This document shows positions 48,335-59,572 of a DNA stretch of 64,000 bases, piece by piece. Location: positions 88,501 to 152,500 of the forward strand of contig JAUIRK010000984.1 of the NCBI GenBank assembly GCA_030549495.1. Direction: 5' to 3'. The notes beneath the pieces were generated by a model that was given only the letters and a program-made list of their open reading frames with translations, searched no databases and was not told the DNA's origin. The stretch is from Nectonema munidae (taxonomy: Eukaryota; Nematomorpha; Nectonematoida; Nectonematidae). How positions within the stretch are numbered: the stretch's first letter is position 1; every line of letters starts with the position of its first letter. Both the position numbers and the translations under genes were made by a program.

Positions 48335-48400
48335 ATGATTTACGATTGGCAATAAATGGCCGCTGGCAATAAATGGCCTGGAACCACTTTTCACTCATAC
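48335..48400. repeat. Dispersed repeat piece with doubled GGCAATAAATGGCC
   Basis: Inverted relative of 42345-42420; the core GGCAATAAATGGCC occurs twice, 17 bp apart. Confidence 0.5.
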
Positions 48401-49492
48401 CTCCTCTAAATATATTGATATTATTAATATTTTCTTAAGGCCGAATTGTCCAGAGGCTGGATAAACACGAGTTAACACGCATAAATCAATAAAGATAAAA
48501 CATATCGTTTGAGAATGAAATACTAGCGACTTCGGGATGTTCGCACTTATTCACATATTATATGAATTTTGGAAGTGTCTTGAATTAACATTGCACATAT
48601 AACATGTAACGTTTGGCGAAATACAACCTTTTGTACATTGATTAAATAATACCCATTGAACTATTGTAACTCTTATTCGCCATATCGATTATGAGAAAAA
48701 TGTGCAAGTCCTCTTCTTTCTTGGAAAAAATCAAGATACTATTTTGGAATTTAAAGTAGTTACTGAACTAAAATTTAATTCGAAACAAAATATCCATGAC
48801 TTAATTTAATGTTTTCCTTATATTCTAAAGTTTAGTGAAGTTCCCGTGAAGTGAGAAAGTAAAAAGCATTATTACTTATAATCGTTTATGTCACTCATCT
48901 ATTATGCTTTTGGACAAGTATATTCAAAGTTCTTTGTATAAAAACGGTTTGGACATTTTCGTTGATTTAAAAGTTACCAGATGGCTAGTCAAAGAAGTTG
49001 GTGAGCTTTGTATTAAATTTTTTAATATAAGGCAAAAAAATCAAAGTTTAAATTGGATTTTGAGATCAGAAGACAGATTCAAAGCATGGTCCAAGCTTTA
49101 ATATTTTTAAATTTTCGGGACTAAAAGTAGAATATTAAATCAAATATATAAGTCTCAATATTTTTTGAAATATCTATATATAAATTTAAAAACACTCTCA
49201 AGATGGAAGATTTCAAACCAAAAAATACATCAGAAAAGGACATTACAAGATTTGAAAACATCTAAAGTATATGAATAAATTTTGATTTTAAACTTGTGAT
49301 AAATGTTTAAACTTGGCTAAATGTTTTCAAATAGTCTAATCATTTTTTACTTAGATTTAATGAAAAAAAGAATAACTAAATAGAAAATAATTAAAATTTT
49401 GTTATTGTCTGAATTTATATACGTTTTGAAAATTCTGAAAACTTTATTTTTTATCCCAAAGTATGTGCAAAAATAATGACATTTTCTCGTAC
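48401..49492. other. Non-coding stretch
   Basis: AT-rich. A 65-codon frame at 48904-49101 has no supporting features. Confidence 0.4.
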
Positions 49493-49681
49493 TATGAAAA
49501 GTTTTAAGAAAATACAAACAATGAGTCTTCTTCCACTCAGCCGAGTCCTTGTTTTTGTTATGAACAAATCGTCTGCTTGAAAAACTCTTTTAGATTCAAC
49601 CGAAGTGAGAGGGATCGTTTTTAAAGCCTTTTCTAGCAGAATAATCTCAGAAGTTTGACTTCCTGTTGCTTCGAACTTGTT
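49493..49681 (-). pseudogene. hAT transposase C-terminal (dimerisation) fragment
   Basis: About 63 open codons without a start: NKFEATGSQTSEIILLEKAL, then KTIPLTSVESKRVFQADDLF and ITKTRTRLSGRRLIVCIFLK. This is the hAT_C pattern (typically IPPTSVE-ERVFS-AG...KIRSRL). An upstream serine-rich stretch (ESTTSQSSKSSSAQ) lies in another frame. The rest of the element is absent. Its divergence from the other two hAT remnants here suggests a third, separate hAT. Confidence 0.7.
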
Positions 49682-50538
49682 TATTTAATGTTTAAAACTT
49701 GTGCTGAGGAAGATTTAGAGGATTGAGAGGTGGTGCTTTCACTTTTTTAGATTCTACTCATTTGCATTACTGAAAATTTCATATTTTTTCCTAAATTTCG
49801 ACATTGTATAGTGAGGCAATTAGTTAGGAGTTCGTCTTAGAAGAACTCTTTTACTAAATGCTCTTTTTTGGATTCATTGCAAATAGTGAACTTTTTTTGC
49901 TCTTAAAATTATAATTAAAAAATTTTATCCTTTTTGAAATTAATATTCAATGAATAAAAACTTATTTTTTTTCAATTACATTTTGATCAATTTTTATTAT
50001 GGCAACCTAGATTACCCTTTTTTCAGAAGGGATGCCGAGTTCCCGAGAAAGAATCAATAATTCCATAGAACGCCAATTATCATTTTTTAGATGAGATCAA
50101 GTTTTCCCTGGATCCCGTTTCTTCGGGAAAGAATCACTATTTTAAACGTTTTGATTTAAAAAAATGTTTGATTTTTGTGTCCATTTATATTTTAGATTTT
50201 GTTAAAAAATTCTCATTTTTATGTATTAATATTTTATAAAATAAGTTTGTAGAAATTAAAAAATACCTTCTATGTAAAAAATTCTAAAATTAATTCAAAA
50301 GAAAATCAAAACTTGCAAAGATTAAACTCGAAAAAAATGAAAAAACAAAATTGATTGAAAAATTTTAAATATAAGAAAATTAAAATAATTAAAAAGAATT
50401 GTTAAATTTTATTTTTTGTAGTTTCTGTTTTGGGGTATTTTGATTTGGGCATATTAGTTTGGGCCGTTTGGACAAGCACGCTGTATATATAGTTTGTAGT
50501 TTTATATCTATGACCTGTTCTTCAAATTAACTCCACAG
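49682..50538. other. Non-coding stretch
   Basis: AT-rich. A partly repeated motif GGGAAAGAATCA / GAGAAAGAATCA near 50045 and 50138 is unassigned. Confidence 0.35.
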
Positions 50539-50796
50539 CATCTGTCTTTGGCAAATTTAGACAGTGTTCTATCATTGCCCACCCTCTTATTCGAGGATAT
50601 CGTTGCTGAGTTTAAGCAAATGCCAGCTGATGTTCTTCGAGGATATTGCTTCCTCATTGACAAGAACGTCTTCTACACAGACAAATTAATCCTTCTCAGG
50701 GCTACATACAAAAAGAATACATGCACCCTTTCACATTTTAGTACAAGGCGATGTACAAAGCGTTTGCTCCTTCACGATACATACGCAAACGTATGA
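50539..50796 (+). CDS. Candidate terminal exon, unknown protein
   Basis: After a CTCCACAG acceptor, 85 codons are open with non-repetitive, protein-like content (LPTLLFEDIVAEFKQMPADV, LRGYCFLIDKNVFYTDKLIL). A TGA is followed 14 bp later by AATAAA (50810-50815), which suits a last exon. GC content is above the flanks. No domain was recognised. An internal CACATTTTAG could be an alternative acceptor. No upstream exon was identified. Confidence 0.35.
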   Translation, partial: HLSLANLDSVLSLPTLLFEDIVAEFKQMPADVLRGYCFLIDKNVFYTDKLILLRATYKKNTCTLSHFSTRRCTKRLLLHDTYANV

Positions 50797-50816
50797 ATCC
50801 CCAAAGTATAATAAAC

Positions 50817-51486
50817 TCGTCATTACTTCTGTTTTATTAAAAAAAATAAAAAACTTTTTATAGGTTTCATCTTAACAAAATTATTCCATTATTTTTGCAT
50901 TTTTGGGGTTCAGGGCAATGATAGTTGTTGATTTGACAATATGTTTAGAATGAGTGAACAAGAGGTATGCTAAAACATATTTATAATTATATACCAGTTT
51001 TTGCAAAATTAGTTTTTATGCATTAAATCCTGTCTTTAATTTGGTTATGAAGTTTTAAAAATCAAAATTTGATCTAACATATTTTTTTTAATGAATTTTC
51101 AAAGCAACTCTAAAATTAAGATTTCAAAATTTGATTAGCCTTTTTACACCTAAGAAACCGCACTTAAAAACAAATTTTTCTTTACGCTCTGTAAAGTTCA
51201 CGAATTTTTGGGTCAAATTTTTTATACTTTGAAATATTTCAGTGCAAGCCTTTAAATAATTATATGGGGAGAATGAGAGAGGGTGGGTAAGGAATGACCA
51301 GCTAGCGATTTCACAAAAAGAAATATTCTTCTTCTTCGGTGCGAAATATTCAGTTTGTTTCATTCTAAATTTTTTCGCTCTATCACTAAATGGAGGTTTA
51401 TTTCTTTTTAAGATAAAAATACGTAAAAAAGTAGTTTGGAAATCCTTCTAATTCCAAGCAAATTTGTGTTGTATGGACACAAAATA
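50817..51486. other. Non-coding stretch
   Basis: AT-rich spacer between the candidate exon and the polyadenylation signal of the minus-strand GPCR gene. A minus-strand 79-codon frame (51124-51363) is not supported. Confidence 0.35.
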
Positions 51487-51492
51487 TTTATT
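51487..51492 (-). terminator. Polyadenylation signal of the minus-strand GPCR gene
   Basis: AATAAA on the minus strand about 58 bp past the stop codon. Confidence 0.5.
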
Positions 51493-51549
51493 GATAATTC
51501 TGACATCAACACTATAAAAGAGAAGTTGACGCAAACACGTGTATTTTTG

Positions 51550-52572
51550 TTAATCGCAGATATTTCTAAAAATAGGACATAATTTGAACTTGTCCCTCAC
51601 TTGCTTGAAACTGAGTAATAAATAAAAGTTCAAGCAAAAGTTGCTCAGTTCCATCAGAAGGGCAATGTCCATGAACAGGGGATCTTCAAGGGAAAACGAT
51701 TTGACGATGAGAGCGATGGCGATGGGGAAGCGAAAGAAGAAAGTGTGCAAACTCAGGAGAATAATGAAAAATTTTTGATCAATTTTGGTAGCTCTCAACG
51801 TGACGCGTCGCAGGTATTCCACCGGAGATGTAGCATCGGAAACGACATTTGATGGCATTAGTGATGATAATGGCCTGGTGCTCTTCTTACGAGCTTCTCT
51901 TCTTTTAAGCAGAACAGTGATCGCGCAATTTAAAATGACCAGTGAGAAAAGGGGAAATATATTCGAGATCACTTGGATAAAGACGTTATACGCGACAAGA
52001 CTGCGGAAGCCATCAAACATACTCTTGTACACTTTGATGTACTTTGGTTCGCTTGTGCTCGGGTCCAAACATAGAGCTTCCAATGCAATCAGAAAGTTGT
52101 AGGAGTAGTTGACGAGTAGCAAGAACACGCAAAGTGCAAAGAAAAGCCTTTTTCGGTACTTCTTGTTCTGCTTCCATGCCGAGAACTTGATTGGGAACGC
52201 AATCGCCAGAAACCTTTCCAGCGTGGTGGCCAACAACACATATGATTCCATAGACATTACTGAGTTGAGAAGCGGAGACATAAACGTTACCATTATGACG
52301 GCCGTTTTATAATCTAGGTAAGTTTTCCTCAAAAAGTGTATGTAGAAAATGTAGAGAATGATTATGACCAAGTCCAAAGTATTTAAGGCTTTAACTAACA
52401 CCAATTTCATGCGTACTTTATAGAGAAGTAGATAAAACAGAAGACACTTGGCTATGCCAATGGTAATAATTACGAAAGCTATAACACTTAAAATATCTTC
52501 ACCTTTTTCTAGTTCTTGGACAATGTCTTGTGAACAGTTTTTGAAAGAAGCATTCGTTTCAATCACAATCAT
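51550..52572 (-). CDS. Rhodopsin-like (class A) G protein-coupled receptor, single exon
   Basis: A 340-residue protein in one exon. The ATG is fixed by an in-frame TAG two codons upstream. Seven membrane segments at about residues 27-50, 57-80, 88-118, 140-162, 195-222, 268-290 and 300-322. Landmarks: TLDLVIIILY in TM2 (the conserved Asp), ERFLAIAFP at the end of TM3 (a DRY variant), LHTFFFRFP in TM6 and LNFYLLLSF in TM7 (an NPxxY variant, Asn and Tyr kept, Pro replaced). Two N-glycosylation motifs (NAS, NCS) lie in the N-terminus. A loop-2 cysteine (EALCLDP) is present, but its usual partner at the top of TM3 is missing. The ligand is unknown; peptide receptors are the nearest resemblance. 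It is a paralogue of the plus-strand gene at 55650, head to head about 3.1 kb away. Confidence 0.88.
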   Translation of the reverse strand: MIVIETNASFKNCSQDIVQELEKGEDILSVIAFVIITIGIAKCLLFYLLLYKVRMKLVLVKALNTLDLVIIILYIFYIHFLRKTYLDYKTAVIMVTFMSPLLNSVMSMESYVLLATTLERFLAIAFPIKFSAWKQNKKYRKRLFFALCVFLLLVNYSYNFLIALEALCLDPSTSEPKYIKVYKSMFDGFRSLVAYNVFIQVISNIFPLFSLVILNCAITVLLKRREARKKSTRPLSSLMPSNVVSDATSPVEYLRRVTLRATKIDQKFFIILLSLHTFFFRFPIAIALIVKSFSLEDPLFMDIALLMELSNFCLNFYLLLSFKQVRDKFKLCPIFRNICD

Positions 52573-55500
52573 TTTCTATCTTGAAAAGGGAAAAGAACAG
52601 ACTTTGCTTGAAGAAGTGTACGAGGTAAACTTCGTACAAAAGAAATGCAACCCGAAACTAACGAATTTGCTTATTGTACATTGTATTGAATCGTTGCTTA
52701 TTTTGATGTACTTATTGTACATCGAAATTGAATCCCTTTTGCTTGACTTTATTCTTTATCTAGAAGTATGGTACACGTCAAAGTAATTAGCATAAAATGT
52801 TTATGCAAAACTCAAATAAATATTTTATTGCGTGCTACACCCATTCTCATCCTTTTAAAGTTGGAGCAAGTTCAATCGTTCTAATTGACGATCAGCGAAC
52901 TGAATCGACTCAGCAATCGGTTTTTCAAAGTTGAAAAACAAATCTAAAACTAAGATCTCTAATCCATTCAATTAATTTATTGATGAATGTTCAACTCTGT
53001 GATTCCTTGATTGTCAAATTCATTTCATGTCTACTCTATATTTATCATCAAGTTTGCAAAAAGAAAAAAAAGTATCAGCAGATATAGAGGAGATTTTGTC
53101 ATCATTAAATAATTCTATTTTCTTTGAATTTTTAAAACGTTATTTTCAGCTTAATGAAGGCTCCCTTTTTTCAAATGTTACTGAATAGACCTTTTTGGGG
53201 TTGATAATTTTAAGTCAAACATTTCACGTCAATTGTAGTTATTGCAATTGTTTTACGTAAATTCGCTTACAACGATCATTGTGTAGTGCGAGCAATGTTG
53301 GCTGTGATGATTGCCCCCCCTCAGTGCGTTTAGTTTTTAAAGCAAAACTGCTGTTCAAAATGTCATTCGTAAAAAATTAACAAGTACGATTATTTTCAAT
53401 ATTGGGCGCACTTAAAATTCGAGTATGTCTTTCATTTAACTAGACCAAAACTTCAAATCGACGTTTTGAAAAGGCACCTGTTTCATTGGGCAATCAACAG
53501 AGTAAAATTCAAAGTCTTCAATTGAAGATGCTCAAGGAAGATTTGAAATTTCGATCTCAAATAGATTGCCCACTTTGCTTGAAACTTCTAACAAAGCTTA
53601 CACTTCATTCCATTATTATCCACAAACGTAATCTGATTCATGATTTCCAACGCATCTAATTATTCAACAAAAGCTGAATTTTATTATTTCTTATTTTTCA
53701 TTAAGCACAGACAAATTTGTAATGCCAGATTTTAAAAGATACACATTTCAAAACACTAAATAAAAGGAAGAAAATTTTGTAGTTGTTGAAGTTTTCATTT
53801 GTTAATGTAGAGTCTATAAACGTGAGAATGCTTTCAAATTGTTGTGACGAGGCGAAGATGAGTGCTGATCTTGTTCTAACTCTACCAGTTGTTAAAGTCA
53901 GAATTGAAATGACAAAAGTTTAAGATTTAATGATTCTGTTAATCGAAGTTTCTTCTTTTTATCTTTTATTCATTTTAAAATGCCTACAAAAATGTAGATT
54001 TATGAAATTTATGCAAACTTGCATATTGCAATACCAGCAATAGCTGTTTCATCTTCTTATTTAGATTCTAAATCAAACAAATACTGATAAGTATTTTATT
54101 AATGCTAGCAATACCAATGTATGAATTCAACCCAAATATTCGCTGCATATGCTTACGAATACTTCACATGAAAATATTTATATCTAGAATCTAGATAAGT
54201 TGGAAACGATAGGGAAATTTGGTAATTTTTAAGTTACGTCAAAATATTTAGAATAAAATTGGAAATCATTTTTTCTAATTTTGTTGAGATTTGAAAATTT
54301 TATAATTTTTGAGCTAGTGAATAATTTTCATGTAAATAAAATGTGATAAAATTGCAAAAAATTTTTTTTCAAAATTTAACACTGAAAATGTGAACATTTA
54401 TAGGTACAGAAAAAATTATAAAGATACTGAAAATATTTGGGATAAAATAAGCGTTTTTTTTTCAACATTTGGTATAATTAAAAATTTTTAAAAATTTTTA
54501 CGATACAAAATTAGCTATTATTTTTAAAATTTCCGTTCAATGTGCAAATGTTGTACTTTCTCTTGTACGAAAAAAATTTATAATAAAGAAAATATTTTGT
54601 TAAAAGTTACATTTGAAGAATTAGGAATGGTTAACATTTACTAATTATTATCGAATTTCTATCCCATTTGAAAATGGCCTACTTTTTCTGGTACTGAAAA
54701 TTCCTATATAGCGCAAACGTTTAGGTTAAAAGTTACAAATTAAAAAAGTTTTTAATTTTTACACGTACTAAAGAATTCTGTGAAGCCAAAAATCTGATAT
54801 TTAACTGTCTTTCATTTTGGGCTAATTAACTACTATATTATTCGTATATTCTTCAATTATATCTCTTCGAATTTACTTAATGTAAAGCAATTTTCTTACA
54901 CTAAATTTGTTATTTTCAAAAATTCAAAGATCAAAATTCAAGATTTGTATCACTTCATATAAACTGCATCATGATCAGTATAACTTCAATTCTTTCTTAC
55001 AAACTTTAGCTAGAAAGGATTTCGTTGAAAGCTATGCCAAAATCGTCTTCCCTTTTTGCATGATTTAATTTCTTCATTGCAATTCCTTATTTTTTTTAAT
55101 ATAACTTTTCTATAACATTTCCATACAATTTTGCCTGAACTAGTGGCCATTTTAGTCTATCAGTTGTAATGTTGTTGTTTCGCCATGCTTTTCCTTTGTG
55201 CTTGATTCACCCTAGTCATAATAATTTGAACAAACTCGAAATAGAAGTGATTGGTGTGTGTGTGTCAATCATTTCCTACGGTGCGTCTTCATTGCGTTAT
55301 GCTAATCATGTCATACCTTTTTAGCTATATCCATTTTATTATAAAGATTATTATTATTCAGATATGCGCATGACTTGTGTTCTAAACGCTATTCAAAGAG
55401 ATACATAAAACGCTAAAATGTGATTTACGATTAGTCTTCGCATCTCAATAAATATTTAATGAAAGAGTATTTCAAATTATGTAAAATTAAGTGCATCTTC

Positions 55501-55649
55501 TCACTTCCTTCAAGAAATTGTTAGCATTGATTTCACTTGTACACTATATTATTAATAATAACGAAGATCGTGCGAGTTGCGTAAAATCGAAGGGCAAATC
55601 AGGATGGAAATACGTTTTCCCTAATCCCGTATTACTCCACAACGTACCG
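52573..55649. other. Shared upstream region of the two GPCR genes
   Basis: A 3.1-kb AT-rich divergent intergenic region that must hold both promoters. Loose, degenerate repeats (AAAGTTACA / GTACxGAAAA-type) are visible at 54400-54760. No coding seen. A frame at 55491-55649 joins in phase with the second receptor but is unlikely to be its start. Confidence 0.5.
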
Positions 55650-56732
55650 ATGAATAACTCCAGTTCGTCCGTCTATAAAGGCTATTTTTTGCCAAATTGT
55701 ATCTACAAAGATGACAATGTTGATGATAAAATTGCGAAGATCATTTTTATCACGTCGTACGTCATTATATCCATTGGAATCTTGAAGTGTTTTTTGGTTT
55801 ACGCTGTTCTCTTCAGAATGAAATTAAATGTCATGTTGATCAAGACGTTTAACTACTTGGATTTGAGTGTCATAATTCTGTACTGTTTACAGATTCATCA
55901 AAAAAAAATCCTAGTTTTCACTTACAATAACTTGTTCATAACGGAAAAGCTGCTAAACCCAATTTTGAGTTCTACAAAGTCCATCAGCACATACATTCTC
56001 TTGCTGTCTACCGTTGAACGCTTTTGTTGTGTCGCTTTCCCCATCAGGTACAGAAATTTCAAGAACAATCCCGATTACACAAGATATATCCTTATCTTCC
56101 TCATATGTTTCATAGTCCTGATTATCTTCTGTACAAACGCGTTCTTGATCTTTGAAGCCACGTGTTATGATCTCGCTCGAAAAGAGGTCTTGTATATTTC
56201 CTATTTTAAGAGTGATTCCGAAAGTCATTTGAGAGTATTCTACATATCAGCATACATCATCATCCAGATGCTCACAAATATCTTGCCCCTTTTCTTCATA
56301 GTCCTGTTTTACATAGCGTTTGCTCTCCTCCTCAAAAAAAAGCACTTGAGGGTGCATAGCGACATATTTCACATCAAAACTTTCACGTATGGCGGCAGTA
56401 CACGCTTGGACGTTTGTGCTAAGAGTAGTAGTTCCCCAATTGCATCACCAGCACAAAATTTGGAAGTGAAGAACAGGAAAGGGACATTAAGAGTTAAAAA
56501 CAGTTCTCTCAACATCTTCATCTTGCTATTCTGCTTGCACACCGTGGTTTGTCGATTTCCAAGAAGCATTTCAAGTATTTGCAGAATTTTTGCGAACGAA
56601 AACTTCTTGATGGTTTATCTTACAAATATTTTGGAACTGTCCAATTTTTCCCTAAACTTCTACCTGTATCTAACGTTTTCACAATTCAGAGAAAAAGTGG
56701 AAAGTTTACTTTCTTGCTTTTTCACTCACTGA
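55650..56732 (+). CDS. Rhodopsin-like (class A) G protein-coupled receptor, single exon, paralogue
   Basis: A 360-residue receptor from the ATG at 55650 (MNNSSSSVYKGYF). The frame is open a further 53 codons upstream, but without an ATG, and alignment to the neighbour supports this start. Seven membrane segments. Landmarks: NYLDLSVIILY in TM2, TVERFCCVAFPIRY at the end of TM3, LHTVVCRFP in TM6, LNFYLYLTF in TM7 followed by a helix-8-like SQFREKVESLL. Loop 3 is longer than in the neighbour. N-glycosylation sites are clustered at the N-terminus. Loop 2 has a cysteine (EATCYDL), but TM3 lacks the usual partner; both paralogues carry an N-terminal NC pair (NCIYK here) that could substitute. Polyadenylation signal AATAAA at 56773. 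Confidence 0.88.
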   Translation: MNNSSSSVYKGYFLPNCIYKDDNVDDKIAKIIFITSYVIISIGILKCFLVYAVLFRMKLNVMLIKTFNYLDLSVIILYCLQIHQKKILVFTYNNLFITEKLLNPILSSTKSISTYILLLSTVERFCCVAFPIRYRNFKNNPDYTRYILIFLICFIVLIIFCTNAFLIFEATCYDLARKEVLYISYFKSDSESHLRVFYISAYIIIQMLTNILPLFFIVLFYIAFALLLKKKHLRVHSDIFHIKTFTYGGSTRLDVCAKSSSSPIASPAQNLEVKNRKGTLRVKNSSLNIFILLFCLHTVVCRFPRSISSICRIFANENFLMVYLTNILELSNFSLNFYLYLTFSQFREKVESLLSCFFTH

Positions 56733-56772
56733 ATTTCTTTCGTATTCTTGTACTGCTTCATATATAGCGTAG

Positions 56773-56778
56773 AATAAA
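56773..56778 (+). terminator. Polyadenylation signal of the plus-strand GPCR gene
   Basis: AATAAA 41 bp past the stop codon. Confidence 0.5.
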
Positions 56779-57495
56779 TGTAATTGTGTGTTTCATGTAT
56801 ATTTCTTAGTCTTTTTTAAATTTAAAATAAAAGTGTCTTTTTAATTCTAAAATGTTGCTAATATCTAACATTAAATGTTCTTTTACTGTTTGCATTTAAA
56901 AAACAGTTCATATTTTATTAATTATTATTAAAATATCTTTCATTTTGATAAAAAAATTTTTTTATAATTAAAATTTTTTTTATTTCTTTTAAATTTTTAT
57001 TTGATTAATTCAATCGAAAATTCGTATTGGCAATTAAATAAATTGTTAAAAAAAAGAAAACAATATATTTGAAAACAATTTTTGTGTAATTTTCGTTCAA
57101 ATGATGGACAAAAAGTGCAGCAATCAACGGTCGAACTTGCCCTAAGAAAACTACCCCATAAAACAGTTAACCTGCTATAAAGTTGGAAACGGATAATTTA
57201 TCTCAAAGAGGACCTAAAATTCAAATTTTAAAATTGATGGTGACTTTTTAACATCAAATTAAAGCAAAAGTTTAAAAGTTACGAAAAAAATTTTGACTTT
57301 AAATTCTAACAGATTTTACCATTAAAAATTCGAACATTTCAAGAACAGTAGACTATGGAAGATTTTATTACATCATTTTATCCTAAAAATTTAACGATTT
57401 CTGCATATTTTCATTCAATTTTGTATTTATTAGTTTCTTTTCGTGACATTACTTTCCACAAAATAATTTCTAGTTTTGTTATATTCCAATTAGTT
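56779..57495. other. Non-coding stretch
   Basis: AT-rich, no gene recognised. Confidence 0.4.
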
Positions 57496-57687
57496 AAAAT
57501 AGCAAATTTTATACAGAAAACGCATGTTTAGGTAAAAATATTTTTCATTTTAGAGAAACGATACGAAAACCAAATGATTAGATATAAAAAACCGATCAAA
57601 TTTTTATTATAAATAAATCATGTTTCAACTTTATCATCTTCGTTCATTTGTATATTGTTTGATTATACGTATAAAACTTTCTCAAAA
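57496..57687 (+). repeat. 192-bp direct repeat, copy 1
   Basis: Matches 59573-59764 with about six substitutions (about 3%) and no length change. The ends do not look like LTRs. Confidence 0.9.
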
Positions 57688-58335
57688 AAAAGTCGATTTT
57701 TAGCGCCATTAACAAAGATTACAAAAGATAGGATTTTTTGAACGTGATACCGATTTTGAAAAGGGAGAACCGCAAGCATCTCGGGTATTTCAATACAAAG
57801 CTACAAAACAAAAGTATAGCGACTGGTAAATGTGATCAATGTAGAAAAATAATATTTTAACGGAAGAGTATTTATCTCATCTTATCAATAAAATACAAAG
57901 TCCCACTTTTATCATTTATCTAAACTTGTCCAGAAACTTTTAGGAGGAGTTAGAAGCTTAAAGGTTCTTGATTTTTTTCCATGACCGCATTTTGGAAACC
58001 CTTTTATGCGAGGAGGCTTATGACGTGATATGTATACTGTTTTTACTTTAAGTGCGTCCTTTTTCACTAAAAAGTGAGTCTTTTCATTTTTTAAAACTGT
58101 TTAAATTTCATAATTTTTTTTCAAAATTTAGAATTTGAGCTAGTCTGTTATAAAAATTTTTGAAAACAGTACATGTTATCTTTTTTATCAAAGTTAATGA
58201 GAAAAGGCAAAAGAAGAAAGAGATTAAAATGAAAATTTAAAAAAGGTGATAAAGCAGAAAAGTTTATTTTAATAAAATGATTTGGATTATACTTTTCTCC
58301 ATTCCATTCATGGCCAAGTTTAAGTTGAAAAACAT

Positions 58336-58888
58336 TTATCTGTAAAAATTATTTAAACCTAATATTGTAATTATCTTTACTGCTTCTTTTATAACTTCCT
58401 GGATATCCTGCATTGTTTTGTCGTTAGACATCGTTTGCCTGCATCTACTCTTAATTTTTGAAAAAACATTTTCAATGGGATTCAGCATGTATGAGTAAAT
58501 TGAAGCTTGACACGATTACTGTTTTGCATGAAAAAATCTTTGATTTTTTGCGCTTTGTGAATGGCTGCATTGTCCATTATATAAACCAATGCACGTTTCC
58601 ATTTTTAGGTAGTTCTTGTAGAAGCTCCTCCAAAAATACCAGAAACTTTTCTGCATTTACAGAATAGTTTTACAATTTATAATGAAGGATTTTGTTACAT
58701 TTGTTTGCCAACAGAAGAGAAGTATTTTTTTTATTTTTGTGTTGGAATGACTGTTACAGCTTTTGTGCCTTTCTGGACCTGGCATATGCTTTTGTGAGAT
58801 GATTGTTAGACCCAAATTCCTCAATGAAGACATACAAGTCAGGGCCTTTTGGGGCTTTACTTGCCACATGTAAAGCATATTCTTTCCT
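58336..58888 (-). pseudogene. Tc1/mariner (IS630-like) transposase C-terminal fragment
   Basis: In three frames on the minus strand: LYVFIEEFGSNNHLTKAYAR (first catalytic region, usually DE-G), then RSRKGTKAVTVIPTQ, NAEKFLVFLEELLQELPKNG, MDNAAIHKAQKIKDFF (second Asp), and MLNPIENVFSKIKSRCRQTM (the third acidic residue, in PIEN). It ends with a stop at 58336. At least three frameshifts. The N-terminal part is cut off exactly where the TTAA element begins at 58888, so that element inserted into it. Confidence 0.75.
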
Positions 58889-59290
58889 TAACCCTATTAG
58901 TGACGGCCTATTTTTATTTCTTAAGTGACGGGGGGGGGGGCGCTATTTTAGTGCCCCCTAGGTTTTTCTTGAATGATTTCAAATTTTTACAAAATTTCCG
59001 CCTGAACCTACTAAATGATTGATTGCGAATCTGATTGTGACATTTATTTTTTTATAAAAATCAATCAAACTTGTTAAAAATTGATTGATATTTGACAGTT
59101 CAACTAAAAAAAGAAACTTTTAGTTTAAACGGGTATACAAAGTTTTTTACACATATATACCCATTTTCAAGTGTGCTGAACACGATGGTCACGTTTATTT
59201 AAAAAAATCAATCAAACCTTGTCAAAAAATTGATTGACATATGACAGCCCAAATGAGAAAATTAACTCTTTATTTAAGTTTATGGTAACA
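58888..59290. mobile_element. Second TTAA/satellite element, incomplete
   Basis: TTAA (58888-58891), then CCCTATTAGTG, then a G-run and GCGCTATTTTAGTGCCCCC, closely matching the ends of the 21621-24132 element. It is followed by at least two units of the same repeat as satellite array A (AATCAATCAAAC, TTTGACAG, TTTTTTACACATATATACCC), about 135 bp apart. No right-hand end was found. Confidence 0.7.
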
Positions 59291-59572
59291 AAATGATGCA
59301 GAAACAAATAGTTTTATAATTGTATATTATTAAATGTATACTTTTTTAGTTATTTATAATGGAGTTATAATCACAAAGTTTGCCTTCAAATCGTTTATGC
59401 AAAGAGAAAGTTCTAAAAAGATAATTTTTGTCTTTTTGAATCTTGGTTATCAAAAAGACAAATTTTCGAATAAAGTTTTTCTCTTTTTTTTAAAACTATT
59501 TTTATTATCCTTGACAGTTTTTAATAAAGGAGATCATTTACTTTTTTTAAATACTGGCAGCAATTATTAAAT

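Noticed and set aside
55953-56228. 91-codon minus-strand frame across the GPCR gene
   Set aside because: Antisense to transmembrane codons of the receptor, a common shadow.
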